The notes: generated by a model from the sequence alone, not told the origin. Positions 16,593-25,934 are shown, counted from the first letter of the stretch. The stretch is DNA of 64,000 bases from Kapaibacterium sp044224925 (GCA_044224925.1 JBGAJM010000011.1:1-64000), one strand, 5' to 3'. Numbers and translations are program-made.

Positions 16593-17819
16593 ATGCAGAG
16601 TCACGATTACACGTATGTGCTGCCTCCGGATCGGATCGCCAGTGTCCCCCTTGCGGAGCGGGACGCGAGCAAGCTGCTCGTCGCCGATGCTGTCCATGCG
16701 TCCATCGAGCACCGCACCTTCCGCGAGCTTCCTTCCATCCTACCCGAGCGCTCGATCCTGGTGGTGAATCGCACCCGCGTGATCGCGGCTCGCCTGCTTG
16801 TACGCAAGCCGTCGGGTGGACAGGTGGAAGTGTTCCTCTCGCAGCCCGTCCGCCCGTCCACGGACCCTTCTGTGGTCCTTCACTCCTCCGAACCCAGCGA
16901 ATGGGAATGCATCATCGGAGGACGTAATGTGCACGTCGGCATGGAACTGCAGCACGGCGGCGTCGACCTGCGCATTCAGGTGTTGGAGCGCCATGGGAAT
17001 GAGGGTATCGTGCGACTAACGTGGGACGATGGCACGTCGCTGGCCGACGTGGTGGAGCGGGCCGGCGTTGTGCCCTTGCCACCCTACATCCATCGAGAAG
17101 CGACCGTTGAGGACAGAGAGCGATATCAGACCGTCTATGCAACCGAAGAGGGCTCTGTGGCTGCGCCGACGGCCGGACTCCATCTTACGACGAGAGTGAT
17201 GGACGACCTCTCGGCACGAGGCATTGAACGTATCGAGGTCGTCTTGCACGTTGGGCTTGGCACCTTTGCTCCGATGCATGCAGGTGATGTGCGTGAACAC
17301 GTGATGCATCGTGAACGATTCGGCATCGATCGCGCATCGATCCGAGCTCTGGCAGATGCGGCCGCACGCAGCGACGCATGGATCACGGTCGTGGGGACGA
17401 CATCGTTGCGCACGTTGGAATCACTGTTCTACGTGGGTGCGCGGTTGTCCGTGGATGCCAACGCCTTCCCACCCGGCGAGGTCGATGTGCCGCAATGGGC
17501 TGCCTTCGAGGCATCGCATGCGGACGTCTCGCGTGCAGCGGCCTTTATCGCCCTTGGAACATGGATGGATGCGCATGGAATGGACATGGTGTGGGGGACG
17601 ACGCAGATCATGCTGATCCCCGAAGCGCACATTGCCACAGCCGACGCGTTGATCACGAATTTCCATCAGCCCGGGACGACGCTCATGCTGCTCGTGGCGG
17701 CCTTCGTGGGCGGTGCATGGTGGCGGAACATCTATGATGCAGCGCTCGAGAACGACTATCGGTTCTTGAGTTATGGCGACAGTTCCTTGCTTCTGCGATC
17801 GGTCGTGCGCTCCACGTAA
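16593..17819 (+). CDS. queA: S-adenosylmethionine:tRNA ribosyltransferase-isomerase
   Basis: Transfers and rearranges the ribosyl group of SAM onto preQ1 in tRNA, giving epoxyqueuosine. Typical motifs appear in order: LAERDASKLLV, NRTRVIAARL, GSVAAPTAGLHLT, VLHVGLGTFAPM, TNFHQPGTTLMLLVAAF and RFLSYGDSSLL. At 408 residues it is longer than the usual 340-360, with the extra length mostly in the middle-to-C-terminal half; longer versions are known in Bacteroidota. I start at ATG 16593; the open frame upstream overlaps the N-terminus of divergent sppA. The last 49 bases overlap convergent ybbR. Confidence 0.93.
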   Translation: MQSHDYTYVLPPDRIASVPLAERDASKLLVADAVHASIEHRTFRELPSILPERSILVVNRTRVIAARLLVRKPSGGQVEVFLSQPVRPSTDPSVVLHSSEPSEWECIIGGRNVHVGMELQHGGVDLRIQVLERHGNEGIVRLTWDDGTSLADVVERAGVVPLPPYIHREATVEDRERYQTVYATEEGSVAAPTAGLHLTTRVMDDLSARGIERIEVVLHVGLGTFAPMHAGDVREHVMHRERFGIDRASIRALADAAARSDAWITVVGTTSLRTLESLFYVGARLSVDANAFPPGEVDVPQWAAFEASHADVSRAAAFIALGTWMDAHGMDMVWGTTQIMLIPEAHIATADALITNFHQPGTTLMLLVAAFVGGAWWRNIYDAALENDYRFLSYGDSSLLLRSVVRST

Positions 17820-18724
17820 CGGATCACCGAAGGGATCGTGCCAAGCAATGTCATGTTCGGCGGTACGGTGATCGTTGGTCGCACGTAGCCACTTGCAGGG
17901 ATCGTCGTTTCAGAGATCACAGCGCGTAACCGTTGGGCTGTGAGCGTCGAGAGATCATCCACGCCGCCGCGAACGATCACGGAGATCATCGACGGAACGA
18001 TCATCGTCGATCGCGCACCCTGAATGGATGGTATCTCCACCGGTACATCCATGATCACGCGATCCGCTACTTGTTGCACATTCGTATGCACACGCACTTC
18101 CTGTGGTGTGACGTTCAAGAGCGATGAAAGGGAGTCGCTCATGGCCACAAGCGTGGTCACTCCGTAGTGCAGATCCGTTTGCAAGAGACGCTGCGTTGGC
18201 CAACCATCGATCGATCGGACAACGGCCTCGCTTCCGCGCACATCCACGGTCTTCGGTTCCACCGTTGGTTCTCCGATCACGACGAAGCCGGGACGACATG
18301 TGGTGGAATGTCGCAGCGACACGTTCACGCGCTTCATCACTTGATCGCCCGTGTTCAACACGAGCGTGCTTGGCACAACATCGAGTGTTTGAAACGGTTG
18401 CGACGTGGTGATGGCACGGATGAGATCGCTCTTGTCGAGTTCATACACCGATTGTTGCGATGGCTGTTGCTTGGTGAGATCGATGGCACAGGCGATCTGC
18501 GGATACATCCGAAGGTTCAGGATCTGCCATCCCGTGCCACGCACACGAAAGGTAAGGGTGGGCGGCACGGTGGAAAGGAGCGCTTGATTGGGAGGTGCGG
18601 TCACGGTCAAGGGCACGTCGACGTAGTCCTCGTACACACGTGTGAGCGACACGTATCCCCACATGAGCACTGCAAGCAGTACACATGAGACGAGAACACC
18701 TATACTATTCCTGCGTCGAGCCAT
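17771..18724 (-). CDS. YbbR-domain membrane-anchored protein
   Basis: A 317-residue protein with one N-terminal membrane helix (residues 8-28) and an extracytoplasmic part made of YbbR-like beta repeats. The repeat pattern (P-x-V-x-V-x-G then a Val-rich strand) appears around residues 60, 150 and 250. YbbR proteins are often linked to CdaA and peptidoglycan genes, but here the neighbour is dnaG, which it overlaps by 25 bases. Its 3' end overlaps queA by 49 bases tail to tail. The function is not established. Confidence 0.8.
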   Translation of the reverse strand: MARRRNSIGVLVSCVLLAVLMWGYVSLTRVYEDYVDVPLTVTAPPNQALLSTVPPTLTFRVRGTGWQILNLRMYPQIACAIDLTKQQPSQQSVYELDKSDLIRAITTSQPFQTLDVVPSTLVLNTGDQVMKRVNVSLRHSTTCRPGFVVIGEPTVEPKTVDVRGSEAVVRSIDGWPTQRLLQTDLHYGVTTLVAMSDSLSSLLNVTPQEVRVHTNVQQVADRVIMDVPVEIPSIQGARSTMIVPSMISVIVRGGVDDLSTLTAQRLRAVISETTIPASGYVRPTITVPPNMTLLGTIPSVIRYVERTTDRRSKELSP

Positions 18725-20616
18725 TGTGACGTATCCGGATGTTCGTTCAGCACGCGGCGAAGTGCTTCGCGTTGCGCTGTGAGTTCTTGAACGCGATAGA
18801 GCACGCGACCAGCTTCGTCAATATCGGGAATAGATCCGATGCCAGCCGTCAATTCATTGATCACTGCCTGCAATCGATGCATGCGCAGATGCACGAGCGC
18901 ATCACGCACATTGCGCGAATAGTCCAAGAGCGGGATCTCCACTTCGAAGGACTGCCACTTCAAACTCACTTCGTTGGTGGTGAAGACGATGTCGGCCAAC
19001 TCACGTCGTTCCGCCTCGGAGAGCGCATCATCGTCGAGCACGCTCTTGATGATGTCCGAGTGCTCTTCGTCGGCATACTGGATCCGTCGGAACATCCTCC
19101 GTCCGCATTCGCTCCAGAACGTGTCTTCGCTGACGTGATACTTGTTCATCAACAAGGCTAGACCGTGTTCCGCGACGAGTGCCACGCGAAGCAACTCTCG
19201 TTCGGAAGGAAGGATGAGTGCACGCACCACGTCGGCATGTTGCTGCGAGACCGGTGTCGTGGAAGGCGGCGGGGCAGCAGGCTGCGTCGCGGGACGCGAC
19301 GCGCGTGATGGTTGTGCAGACGTTGATGCGATCTGCTGCAGCTCACCAAGGAGGTGCGACTCTTGGAGTCGGAACCGATCGGCAAGCTCGCGTACGAGGA
19401 ATGGATGTCGCAACGTATCGGGTACGCCTGCGATCCACTGCAGCAACGTGCGCACGGCCTTTGCCTGCTGCAACGAATTGTCCAGTGCGCCCAGCTGATG
19501 AAAGCGTTCGTATTGGAATTGGAGGAACGACATGGCCCCGTCGAGCAAGGCTCGCATGGCGGGTGCACCTTGCGTTCGCACGAGACTGTCGGGATCCGTA
19601 CCGGAAGGCAACACCACAACGCGCACATCAAGACCTGTGCTCAGCGCCAACTCAATGGCCTTCGTCGTGGCGTTCTGTCCTGCATTGTCGGCATCGAAGA
19701 CCAGCACCACCGTATCGGCATACTTGCGCAAGAGCTGCACATGTTCAAGCGTGATGGCCGTTCCACTGCTGGCCACCGTATTGGTGAAGCCGGCCTGATG
19801 CATGGAGACAACATCGGCCTGACCTTCGACAAGCACGGCAAGACGGTGTTCGGTGATCGGACGCTTGGCCTTGTCGAGTCCGTAGAGCACGCGACTCTTG
19901 TCGAAGACAAGACTCTGCGGAGAGTTGATGTACTTGGGTTGTTGCGGATCGTCGGTGAGGATGCGGGCCGAGAAGCCGACAACACGACCCACGTCGTCGC
20001 GAATGGTGAACATGGCACGACCGCGAAACCGGTCGTACATGCGACCGTCTTCGCGCACCACGATCAGTCCTGCATCCGAGAGATGTTCGTCGGTGTATCC
20101 CGTCGATCGAAGGAACGACATCGTCGCATCCCACGATGCGGGCGATGCGCCCAGCGTCCATGCCTTGACCGTGTCGTCCGAGAATCCGCGCGACGTGAAG
20201 TACGTGCGTGCCGGAGCACCATCGCTGGTGGCAAGGTGATCGGCATAAAACGTGGCAACGGCCGAGAGCACGCGGAAGGCAGCATCCTTGCGGGCATAGA
20301 TGCCCGTGGGATCATCGATGTGCTCTTCGGGGATCTGGATGCCGAGCTTCTGTGCAAGATGCTTGACGGCATCAACGAAGCCCATGTGCTGGAACTCCGT
20401 CACAAACGTGATGGCATTGCCAGCCTTGCCGCATCCGAAGCACTTGTAGATGCCGCGTTCGGGGTTCACATGGAAGGAGGGGGTCTTCTCGGTATGGAAC
20501 GGACAGAGTCCGGTGTAATTCCGACCGGTCTTCTTCAACCGCACGTGTTCGCCGATCACGTCCACGATGTTGGACTGTTCGCGTACTTGGTCGATGATAT
20601 GGTCGGGAATGCGCAT
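18700..20616 (-). CDS. dnaG: DNA primase
   Basis: Makes RNA primers for replication. The 638 residues contain the CHC2 zinc finger (CPFH near 38 and CFGCG near 59), the RNA polymerase-like TOPRIM core with VLVEGQADVV and VLVFDADNAGQ, and a C-terminal helicase-binding helical region separated by a Pro/Ala/Thr-rich linker (about 435-455). The start follows directly on the folK stop (one shared base) and its 3' end overlaps ybbR, so folB-folK-dnaG-ybbR form one transcript. Confidence 0.96.
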   Translation of the reverse strand: MRIPDHIIDQVREQSNIVDVIGEHVRLKKTGRNYTGLCPFHTEKTPSFHVNPERGIYKCFGCGKAGNAITFVTEFQHMGFVDAVKHLAQKLGIQIPEEHIDDPTGIYARKDAAFRVLSAVATFYADHLATSDGAPARTYFTSRGFSDDTVKAWTLGASPASWDATMSFLRSTGYTDEHLSDAGLIVVREDGRMYDRFRGRAMFTIRDDVGRVVGFSARILTDDPQQPKYINSPQSLVFDKSRVLYGLDKAKRPITEHRLAVLVEGQADVVSMHQAGFTNTVASSGTAITLEHVQLLRKYADTVVLVFDADNAGQNATTKAIELALSTGLDVRVVVLPSGTDPDSLVRTQGAPAMRALLDGAMSFLQFQYERFHQLGALDNSLQQAKAVRTLLQWIAGVPDTLRHPFLVRELADRFRLQESHLLGELQQIASTSAQPSRASRPATQPAAPPPSTTPVSQQHADVVRALILPSERELLRVALVAEHGLALLMNKYHVSEDTFWSECGRRMFRRIQYADEEHSDIIKSVLDDDALSEAERRELADIVFTTNEVSLKWQSFEVEIPLLDYSRNVRDALVHLRMHRLQAVINELTAGIGSIPDIDEAGRVLYRVQELTAQREALRRVLNEHPDTSQWLDAGIV

Positions 20617-21107
20617 TACAACAATATGCGAACGATCCCTGCATCCGTGCAGCCTTGCAACAACTCTTCGATGCTGCGGCCTGAGCGAGGGTCGATCATG
20701 TACGGAACGATCTCGGCGGCCGGGGCCAGCACGAAGCGTCTGTCCTGCATGCGTGGATGCGGAATGGTGATCACGTCGTTCTGAAGTTGTGCGGACCCAT
20801 AGAGGATCACGTCCACGTCGATCTCGCGCTCACGCCACCGTTCACGATTGTGTCGCCCGATCGTTCGTTCGACGTTCTTGCAGGCAGCATACAGGTCTTC
20901 AGCGGAAAGCTCCGTCTCGCCCGCTATGCAGCAGTTCAGAAAGTCCGGCTGATCCGTATAGCCCACGGGTGATGTCTCATACAGATGCGACGTCCGCACA
21001 GGACCGAGCGTCGACGTCAGAAGGTCGATCGCATGATGCAGTCGTGCGGCGCGTGGCTCAAGATTGGAACCAAGCGAAAGGAGGAACGGGGTCGGCGTCG
21101 AGGCCAT
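20616..21107 (-). CDS. folK: 6-hydroxymethyl-7,8-dihydropterin pyrophosphokinase
   Basis: Adds pyrophosphate to the pterin before FolP. The 163 residues show the HPPK blocks FLLSLGSNLEPR, YETSPVGYTDQPDFLN, ERWREREIDVDVILYG and IPHPRMQDRRFVLAP. The open frame extends 41 codons upstream through folB and is rejected; ATG 21107 lies four bases after the folB stop. Its last base is shared with the dnaG start. Confidence 0.95.
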   Translation of the reverse strand: MASTPTPFLLSLGSNLEPRAARLHHAIDLLTSTLGPVRTSHLYETSPVGYTDQPDFLNCCIAGETELSAEDLYAACKNVERTIGRHNRERWREREIDVDVILYGSAQLQNDVITIPHPRMQDRRFVLAPAAEIVPYMIDPRSGRSIEELLQGCTDAGIVRILL

Positions 21108-21111
21108 GAGC

Positions 21112-21495
21112 CTACGCTTCGCGAACGGCGCTGTACTCGGCTTCGACATACTCCAGGATCTGCTGGATCGGAACGTTGAGCTTGCGCACACGCACCGTTG
21201 CCTGACTTGCCGTATCGAACTTGTCGACAAGCGACGTGGCGATGTCGTGAGCCAGCGTCTCGATCAACTCATACGGTTCGCCGTTCATGTGCTCGTTCAC
21301 AAGGAAGAGCACTTCCTCGTAATTGATCGTGTCGTTGATGTTATCGCTGACCACGGCCTTCGTGGCGTTGTAGTAGAGATCGATGTCCACCTGGAACCGA
21401 CCGCCGAGTTGATGTTCTTCCTCGCGGACGCCATGATAGGCGAAGAACTCTGCGTTTGCGATGCTGATGCGAGTGAGTGCGGATTGTCGTGCCAT
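21112..21495 (-). CDS. folB: Dihydroneopterin aldolase
   Basis: Cleaves dihydroneopterin to the HPPK substrate. The 127 residues have the family core: FAYHGVREEEHQLGGRFQVD with the active-site Glu, then INYEEV, ETLAHDIA and the C-terminal strand with the conserved Lys (VRKLNVPI). It heads folB-folK-dnaG-ybbR. No Shine-Dalgarno is visible; a TAGTTTCG box ends five bases before the ATG, so the transcript may start at the start codon. Confidence 0.93.
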   Translation of the reverse strand: MARQSALTRISIANAEFFAYHGVREEEHQLGGRFQVDIDLYYNATKAVVSDNINDTINYEEVLFLVNEHMNGEPYELIETLAHDIATSLVDKFDTASQATVRVRKLNVPIQQILEYVEAEYSAVREA

Positions 21496-21499
21496 AGAG

Positions 21500-21529
21500 C
21501 GAAACTACGACCATGCGGCGGTTTTTCAG
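21500..21529 (-). promoter_or_regulatory. Predicted folB promoter
   Basis: CTG-N19-TAGTTTCG on the minus strand, one mismatch in each box from TTG/TAnnTTTG. The -7 box ends five bases before the folB ATG, implying a leaderless or nearly leaderless transcript. Confidence 0.4.
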
Positions 21530-21558
21530 TAATATCGCTGGTACTTGAAAGGAAGATC

Positions 21559-22074
21559 ATGATGAAAGACAAGCTGGCACTCGCCATCAACGAACAGATC
21601 CAGGCCGAATTCCAAAGCGCCTATCTCTATCTGGCCATGTCGGCCTGGTGCGCCCAGGCCAACCTCCCCGGTTGCGCCCACTGGTTGCGCTTGCAATGGC
21701 AGGAGGAGACGATGCATGCGACCAAGCTGTTCGACTTCGTGCATAGCCGCGGCGGCGCAGCACATCTCAAGGCCCTCGACGAGCCCAAGAGCACGTATAC
21801 GTCGCTCGTGAGCGTGTTCGAAAGCGTCCGCGAGCACGAGATCTACATCACCTCGCGCATCAACGCCCTGTACGAACTGGCCGTGAACGAAAAGGATTAT
21901 CCGCTGCAGATCATCCTGCAATGGTACATCAACGAACAAGTGGAAGAAGAGGCTACGGTGATGGAGATCATCGAGCGTCTGAAGATGGTGGGCGGCGACG
22001 GTCCGTCGATCTACCTGTTCGATCGCGAACTCGCCACACGCACCTTGCAATCCACCACGTCCGGCCAGGGCTGA
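21559..22074 (+). CDS. Non-haem ferritin
   Basis: A 171-residue iron-storage protein of the FtnA type, forming a 24-mer shell. Di-iron ferroxidase ligands are recognisable: Glu in NEQIQAEFQSAYLYL, EETMHATKLFDFVHSRGG with Glu and His, and EEATVMEIIERL. A start at ATG 21559 or the next codon (21562) fits the AGGA ribosome-binding site; I took the first. It is divergent from folB and one base ahead of the heptose kinase gene. Confidence 0.94.
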   Translation: MMKDKLALAINEQIQAEFQSAYLYLAMSAWCAQANLPGCAHWLRLQWQEETMHATKLFDFVHSRGGAAHLKALDEPKSTYTSLVSVFESVREHEIYITSRINALYELAVNEKDYPLQIILQWYINEQVEEEATVMEIIERLKMVGGDGPSIYLFDRELATRTLQSTTSGQG

Positions 22075-22075
22075 C

Positions 22076-23056
22076 ATGCACGAGCTTTCGAGAGAGCGCA
22101 CAAAGGAATTGCTGGAGGCGGCAAGGGGCAAGGAGATCGCCGTGATCGGCGATGTGATGCTCGACCGATACTTCTGGGGCGCCGTGAGCCGCGTATCACC
22201 CGAGGCACCTGTGCCGGTGGTCGACGTGGAGAGCGAGACGATCCATCTTGGCGGCGCTGCGAATGTTGCGGCGAATCTGCAGGCCTTGGGCGCACAGCCC
22301 GTCCTCTGCGGCGTGATCGGTGACGACTCCACCGGGAAGATGATCAAAATGCTTGCCGACGATGCGGGCATGAACACATCCGGTCTCGTCGTCTCCGCCC
22401 AACGTCCCACGACCGTGAAGACACGCGTGATCGGCAACAACCAGCAGATCGTGCGTCTCGATCGCGAGACGCGCACGAATGTCGATGGCGACGTGGTCGA
22501 AGCCCTCCGCACGCTCATCGCCACACGTCCGCAGCTTGCCGGCGTGATCCTCGAAGACTACAACAAGGGACTGCTCACCGAAGAGCTGATCGAAGCCGCC
22601 ATTGCCGCGGCTGCGGAACGGGGGATCCCCGTATTCGTCGATCCGAAACGATCGAACTTCTTTGCCTACCGCCATACCTACGTGTTCAAGCCGAATCGAA
22701 AAGAGGCGACCGATGCGCTTGGCTATCCGATCCGAACGGACGACGATGTGCGAAAGGCCGGGATCGAATTGCTCGAACGCCTGCAATGCGAGAACGTGTT
22801 GATCACGCTCGGCGCAGCCGGAATGATGTTGTTCGAACGGAACGGTGCCGTGAGTTCGGTGCCGACGATCGCCAAGAACGTTGCCGATGTTTCGGGTGCA
22901 GGCGATACGGCCATTGCCACGCTTGCAGCCCTGTCCACCGCCGGTGCGAACGTGCGCGAAGCGGCCACGCTGGCCAACATCGCCTCGGGCATTGTTGTGG
23001 AAGAACCCGGTATCGTGAGCATCACTGCCGAACGATTGATGGCGGCCATCGCATGA
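22076..23056 (+). CDS. rfaE1: D-glycero-beta-D-manno-heptose-7-phosphate kinase
   Basis: A PfkB-type sugar kinase of 326 residues that makes heptose-1,7-bisphosphate for LPS inner core. Motifs: GDVMLDRYFWGAVSRVSPEAPVPV at the N-terminus, GGAANVAANL (sugar binding) and the PfkB C-terminal signature DVSGAGDTAIATLA with the catalytic Asp. In E. coli this is the N-terminal half of HldE; here it is a separate gene that overlaps the adenylyltransferase gene by ATGA. It begins one base after the ferritin stop. Confidence 0.94.
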   Translation: MHELSRERTKELLEAARGKEIAVIGDVMLDRYFWGAVSRVSPEAPVPVVDVESETIHLGGAANVAANLQALGAQPVLCGVIGDDSTGKMIKMLADDAGMNTSGLVVSAQRPTTVKTRVIGNNQQIVRLDRETRTNVDGDVVEALRTLIATRPQLAGVILEDYNKGLLTEELIEAAIAAAAERGIPVFVDPKRSNFFAYRHTYVFKPNRKEATDALGYPIRTDDDVRKAGIELLERLQCENVLITLGAAGMMLFERNGAVSSVPTIAKNVADVSGAGDTAIATLAALSTAGANVREAATLANIASGIVVEEPGIVSITAERLMAAIA

Positions 23057-23517
23057 TCGTCCACGCAACAGATGATCTCACGCCGTTACGACGCGAGCTC
23101 TCGCAATCGTCCACGGTCGTGTTCACGAATGGCGTGTTCGATATTCTGCATGCCGGACATGTGATGTATCTCGAGCAAGCGCGTGCGCTTGGAGACACGT
23201 TGGTGGTGGGACTGAACGATGATGCAAGTGTGCGCCGACTCAAAGGTCCGGAACGTCCTGTGAACACTGTCGACGATCGCGCTCGCGTCCTTGCCGCCTT
23301 GCGCTGCGTCGACCATGTGGTGATCTTCTCCGATGACACGCCATTGGCTGTGATCGAAGCACTGCTGCCAACGGTCTTGGTGAAGGGCGGCGACTATACG
23401 CGCGATACGGTGGTTGGTGCAGATGTGGTGGAGCAGCATGGTGGACGTGTAGAGCTCATCCCGCTGCTGGAAGGTCGATCGACCACGTCGATCATCACTC
23501 GCGTACGAACGGTTTGA
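23053..23517 (+). CDS. rfaE2: D-glycero-beta-D-manno-heptose-1-phosphate adenylyltransferase
   Basis: The 154-residue nucleotidyltransferase counterpart of the HldE C-terminal domain. It has the HxGH nucleotide-binding motif (FDILHAGHVMYLEQA), the RP-V-D block (PERPVNTVDDRARVL) and the family end ST-SIITRV. It starts in an ATGA overlap with the kinase gene, so the two HldE activities are made as separate proteins but coupled. The last 23 bases overlap the convergent outer-membrane protein gene. Confidence 0.94.
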   Translation: MIVHATDDLTPLRRELSQSSTVVFTNGVFDILHAGHVMYLEQARALGDTLVVGLNDDASVRRLKGPERPVNTVDDRARVLAALRCVDHVVIFSDDTPLAVIEALLPTVLVKGGDYTRDTVVGADVVEQHGGRVELIPLLEGRSTTSIITRVRTV

Positions 23518-24745
23518 ACCACTGCTCGCCGATGCTCATCGTGAAGATGGCGCGAAGGAACAATTCCTGAACATCGGCTGACACTCCTGTGCCGCGTATC
23601 CCGCCGGTCAGAGCGATGTCGGCGATCGAATTCCCACCGACCGGGAAGTCCGTTCCCACCGATCCCATGAACTCTCGAACAGGATTGCCCTTGTACGTGT
23701 AGTAGAGGTCCTGGAAGCAGAGTCCTGCATGGAATCCCATGCGTTCGATGAACGGCACCATCGGAATGCGATTGCCGGGACGGGTGATGCCGACACTGGC
23801 GCGGAACGACTTGCCATACGTGGTCGACTCGCCGCGCACTTGCAGTCGCGAGTAATCGCACATCTCGAGATCGATCCCCAGGTACGAACGTCCGACAAGC
23901 ACACTGGCTCCAAAGGCCACCGAAAGGGGAAGAGGTGTCGTTGTATTCGTGATCACCGTGGAGTCGTAGGAAACGATCAATCCACGATACGCCGCCACAT
24001 GGTCGTTCACCAGCAGCGACCCGTTGGCACCGCCCGAGATCGTTGCGCCAAGGTTCACGTGTGGTGTGACGGTCCAGTACAATCCACCACGGAATTGCAT
24101 CCCGCGAAGGTTGAAGGTGGACTGTGACTTGGTGTTGTAGTTGCCCGAACCGTAGAGGCTGACCTCGTCGGTGAGAATGATGTTGCCGAACATTGGCAGC
24201 ATGGCGATACCGATGTGGAGGTCGGGGATCACTTTTCCGCACACGGCAAGATAGAGCGACGACATGCCGCCATCGCCGGTGCGAATGCTCTGTCCGGACG
24301 CACCTACTCCATCCACTTCTGCATACAGCTCGTTCGCCACCTGATAGTTCACGGACGTGTAGGGAACAAGTCCGAAGGCCACAGCGAAGCCGTAGGCCGT
24401 GTCGACAACGAAGTTGGCCAACACACCATCGAACTCACCGTTGTTCTGTGCGATACTATTGCCATTGCCGTCCGTCACCATGTGCTGATTGAAGCGGTAG
24501 CCCACCTGCAATCGTGTGGATGGTTGCAATCCCAGCATGGCCGGATTGACCACGTTGATGCCGTGGTCGATGGGCATGGCCACACTTGTTCCGGCAACGG
24601 CCTCATACAATGCGCCCGTGGTACGTCGAATGTCGCCGATACCGATCGCCGAATAGTTCGATCCGCCTTGTGCACGCAACGATGGTGCGCACAGGACCAC
24701 GAAGAGGAAGATGCCGATGAGCCTTGCCGCCATGGTGCCCTTCAT
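23495..24745 (-). CDS. Putative outer-membrane beta-barrel protein
   Basis: A 416-residue protein with a cleavable signal peptide (cleavage near LRAQ-GG, residue 25) and a long series of alternating amphipathic beta-strands rich in Gly, Tyr and aromatic residues, typical of an outer-membrane barrel. The opening (SAIGIGDI... NPAMLGLQPSTRLQVGYRF) recalls FadL/PorV-type proteins of Bacteroidota. Translation is coupled to the DUF4270-like gene upstream (ATGA); ATG 24733 is an alternative start. Function unknown; a link with surface export or uptake is only a guess. Confidence 0.7.
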   Translation of the reverse strand: MKGTMAARLIGIFLFVVLCAPSLRAQGGSNYSAIGIGDIRRTTGALYEAVAGTSVAMPIDHGINVVNPAMLGLQPSTRLQVGYRFNQHMVTDGNGNSIAQNNGEFDGVLANFVVDTAYGFAVAFGLVPYTSVNYQVANELYAEVDGVGASGQSIRTGDGGMSSLYLAVCGKVIPDLHIGIAMLPMFGNIILTDEVSLYGSGNYNTKSQSTFNLRGMQFRGGLYWTVTPHVNLGATISGGANGSLLVNDHVAAYRGLIVSYDSTVITNTTTPLPLSVAFGASVLVGRSYLGIDLEMCDYSRLQVRGESTTYGKSFRASVGITRPGNRIPMVPFIERMGFHAGLCFQDLYYTYKGNPVREFMGSVGTDFPVGGNSIADIALTGGIRGTGVSADVQELFLRAIFTMSIGEQWFKPFVRE

Positions 24746-25932
24746 CGGATCACCTTGGGAACGGAGTAGATGGCACTCAGGCGTGGCCGAGTGGCCGTAT
24801 CAGCGGACCATGGTTTGAACGATACACGCGTCATGCGCCAGAACTCATCCACGCCATCGGGTCGGATCACGAACGTCCCCTTGAACGAATGTCGGGCCAT
24901 GTCCTGCAAGGCCGGCGCAAGATTCACGAACAGGTAGTTCTTCGCCGTTGGATCATAGCGCGCAAAGTAGTTCTGCGAACCGCCTTGGAACGTCGTGTAG
25001 TTCAGCCGTAGCACTTCGGTGATCCCCGTGTTCCCCACGATCGTGGATGCTTCGTCCAACGTGAGGCGCAGTGCGGCGCTCATGATCAGTGCACCGGGAC
25101 GGAGGGAGGAAAGGTCGATCTGCAATTGCGACTGATGGATGTGAGCGCCCTGCGTGACCAATCCGCCGGTCGCGGGTGTGGGCGTGTTCACGAAGCAGGC
25201 CACGGTGGACGAGACGTTGATCGTATCCGGTGTTGCAGAGTCGCGATGCTGATAGACAAGGCGTAGCACCGTCAGCGGAACGTTCTTCGAATCCAGCGCA
25301 CGGATCTGCTGAATGGTGTTCCCCGATGTGGGATGAAGGACCATGCCCTTGATCTGCGTGCGGGTGGCCGTATCAGAAGCAAGGACGAGCCAGCGATGGA
25401 TGAGGGCGGTATCGAGTTGCGTTGTGAAGCCCGCACTATCTGCCGCGGTGATCGATCGATCGAACGTACCGATCGTCGGCTGAGCGGTCGAGTAATACGC
25501 ACTCGATCCGTCCGCATTCCAAATGGTGTCCCACGTTGCGGTGGGTGCCCAGGTCTGTTGCAGTTCGTAGATCGAGAACGTCAGTCGTTTGTCGACCGTG
25601 TCGCCATACACATACTGTGCAGGGACCATGATCATCTCGGACGAGATCACGCGAACGGGTGCGGTATCGCGAAAGAACGTTGGCCAATTGATGAACTCAA
25701 CGAACATCCGAGCATCACTATCGGTCGTCTTGCCGAGCAATGCATACGTGTTGTTGAACATGCTCTCGCGCTTCTGCGTTGTGATGGCAGAGGTGATGAG
25801 CGAATCGATGCTAGAGGTGGCCGGGAAGAGCGTATCGGTGCCGGGAATGATCTCGGAGCCGATACCCGTAGCCTTGTCGTTGCACGCCGCCAGGAGCAGC
25901 GCGCAGCAGAGGAGTGCAAGGATCCTGGTCAC
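24742..25932 (-). CDS. DUF4270-like lipoprotein
   Basis: A 396-residue protein with a lipoprotein signal (LLAAC, near Cys16), then the DUF4270-type opening GIGSEIIPGTDTLF and a beta-rich body. DUF4270 lipoproteins are common in Bacteroidota and, from memory, are often next to a glycogen-synthase-like gene, as here: the glycosyltransferase ends two bases upstream. The downstream outer-membrane protein gene overlaps by ATGA. Biochemical role unknown. Confidence 0.65.
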   Translation of the reverse strand: MTRILALLCCALLLAACNDKATGIGSEIIPGTDTLFPATSSIDSLITSAITTQKRESMFNNTYALLGKTTDSDARMFVEFINWPTFFRDTAPVRVISSEMIMVPAQYVYGDTVDKRLTFSIYELQQTWAPTATWDTIWNADGSSAYYSTAQPTIGTFDRSITAADSAGFTTQLDTALIHRWLVLASDTATRTQIKGMVLHPTSGNTIQQIRALDSKNVPLTVLRLVYQHRDSATPDTINVSSTVACFVNTPTPATGGLVTQGAHIHQSQLQIDLSSLRPGALIMSAALRLTLDEASTIVGNTGITEVLRLNYTTFQGGSQNYFARYDPTAKNYLFVNLAPALQDMARHSFKGTFVIRPDGVDEFWRMTRVSFKPWSADTATRPRLSAIYSVPKVIR

Positions 25933-25934
25933 AG

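Noticed and set aside
19354..20784. Plus-strand open frame of 476 codons opposite dnaG
   Set aside because: An antisense shadow of dnaG, caused by high GC and codon bias; no family resemblance.
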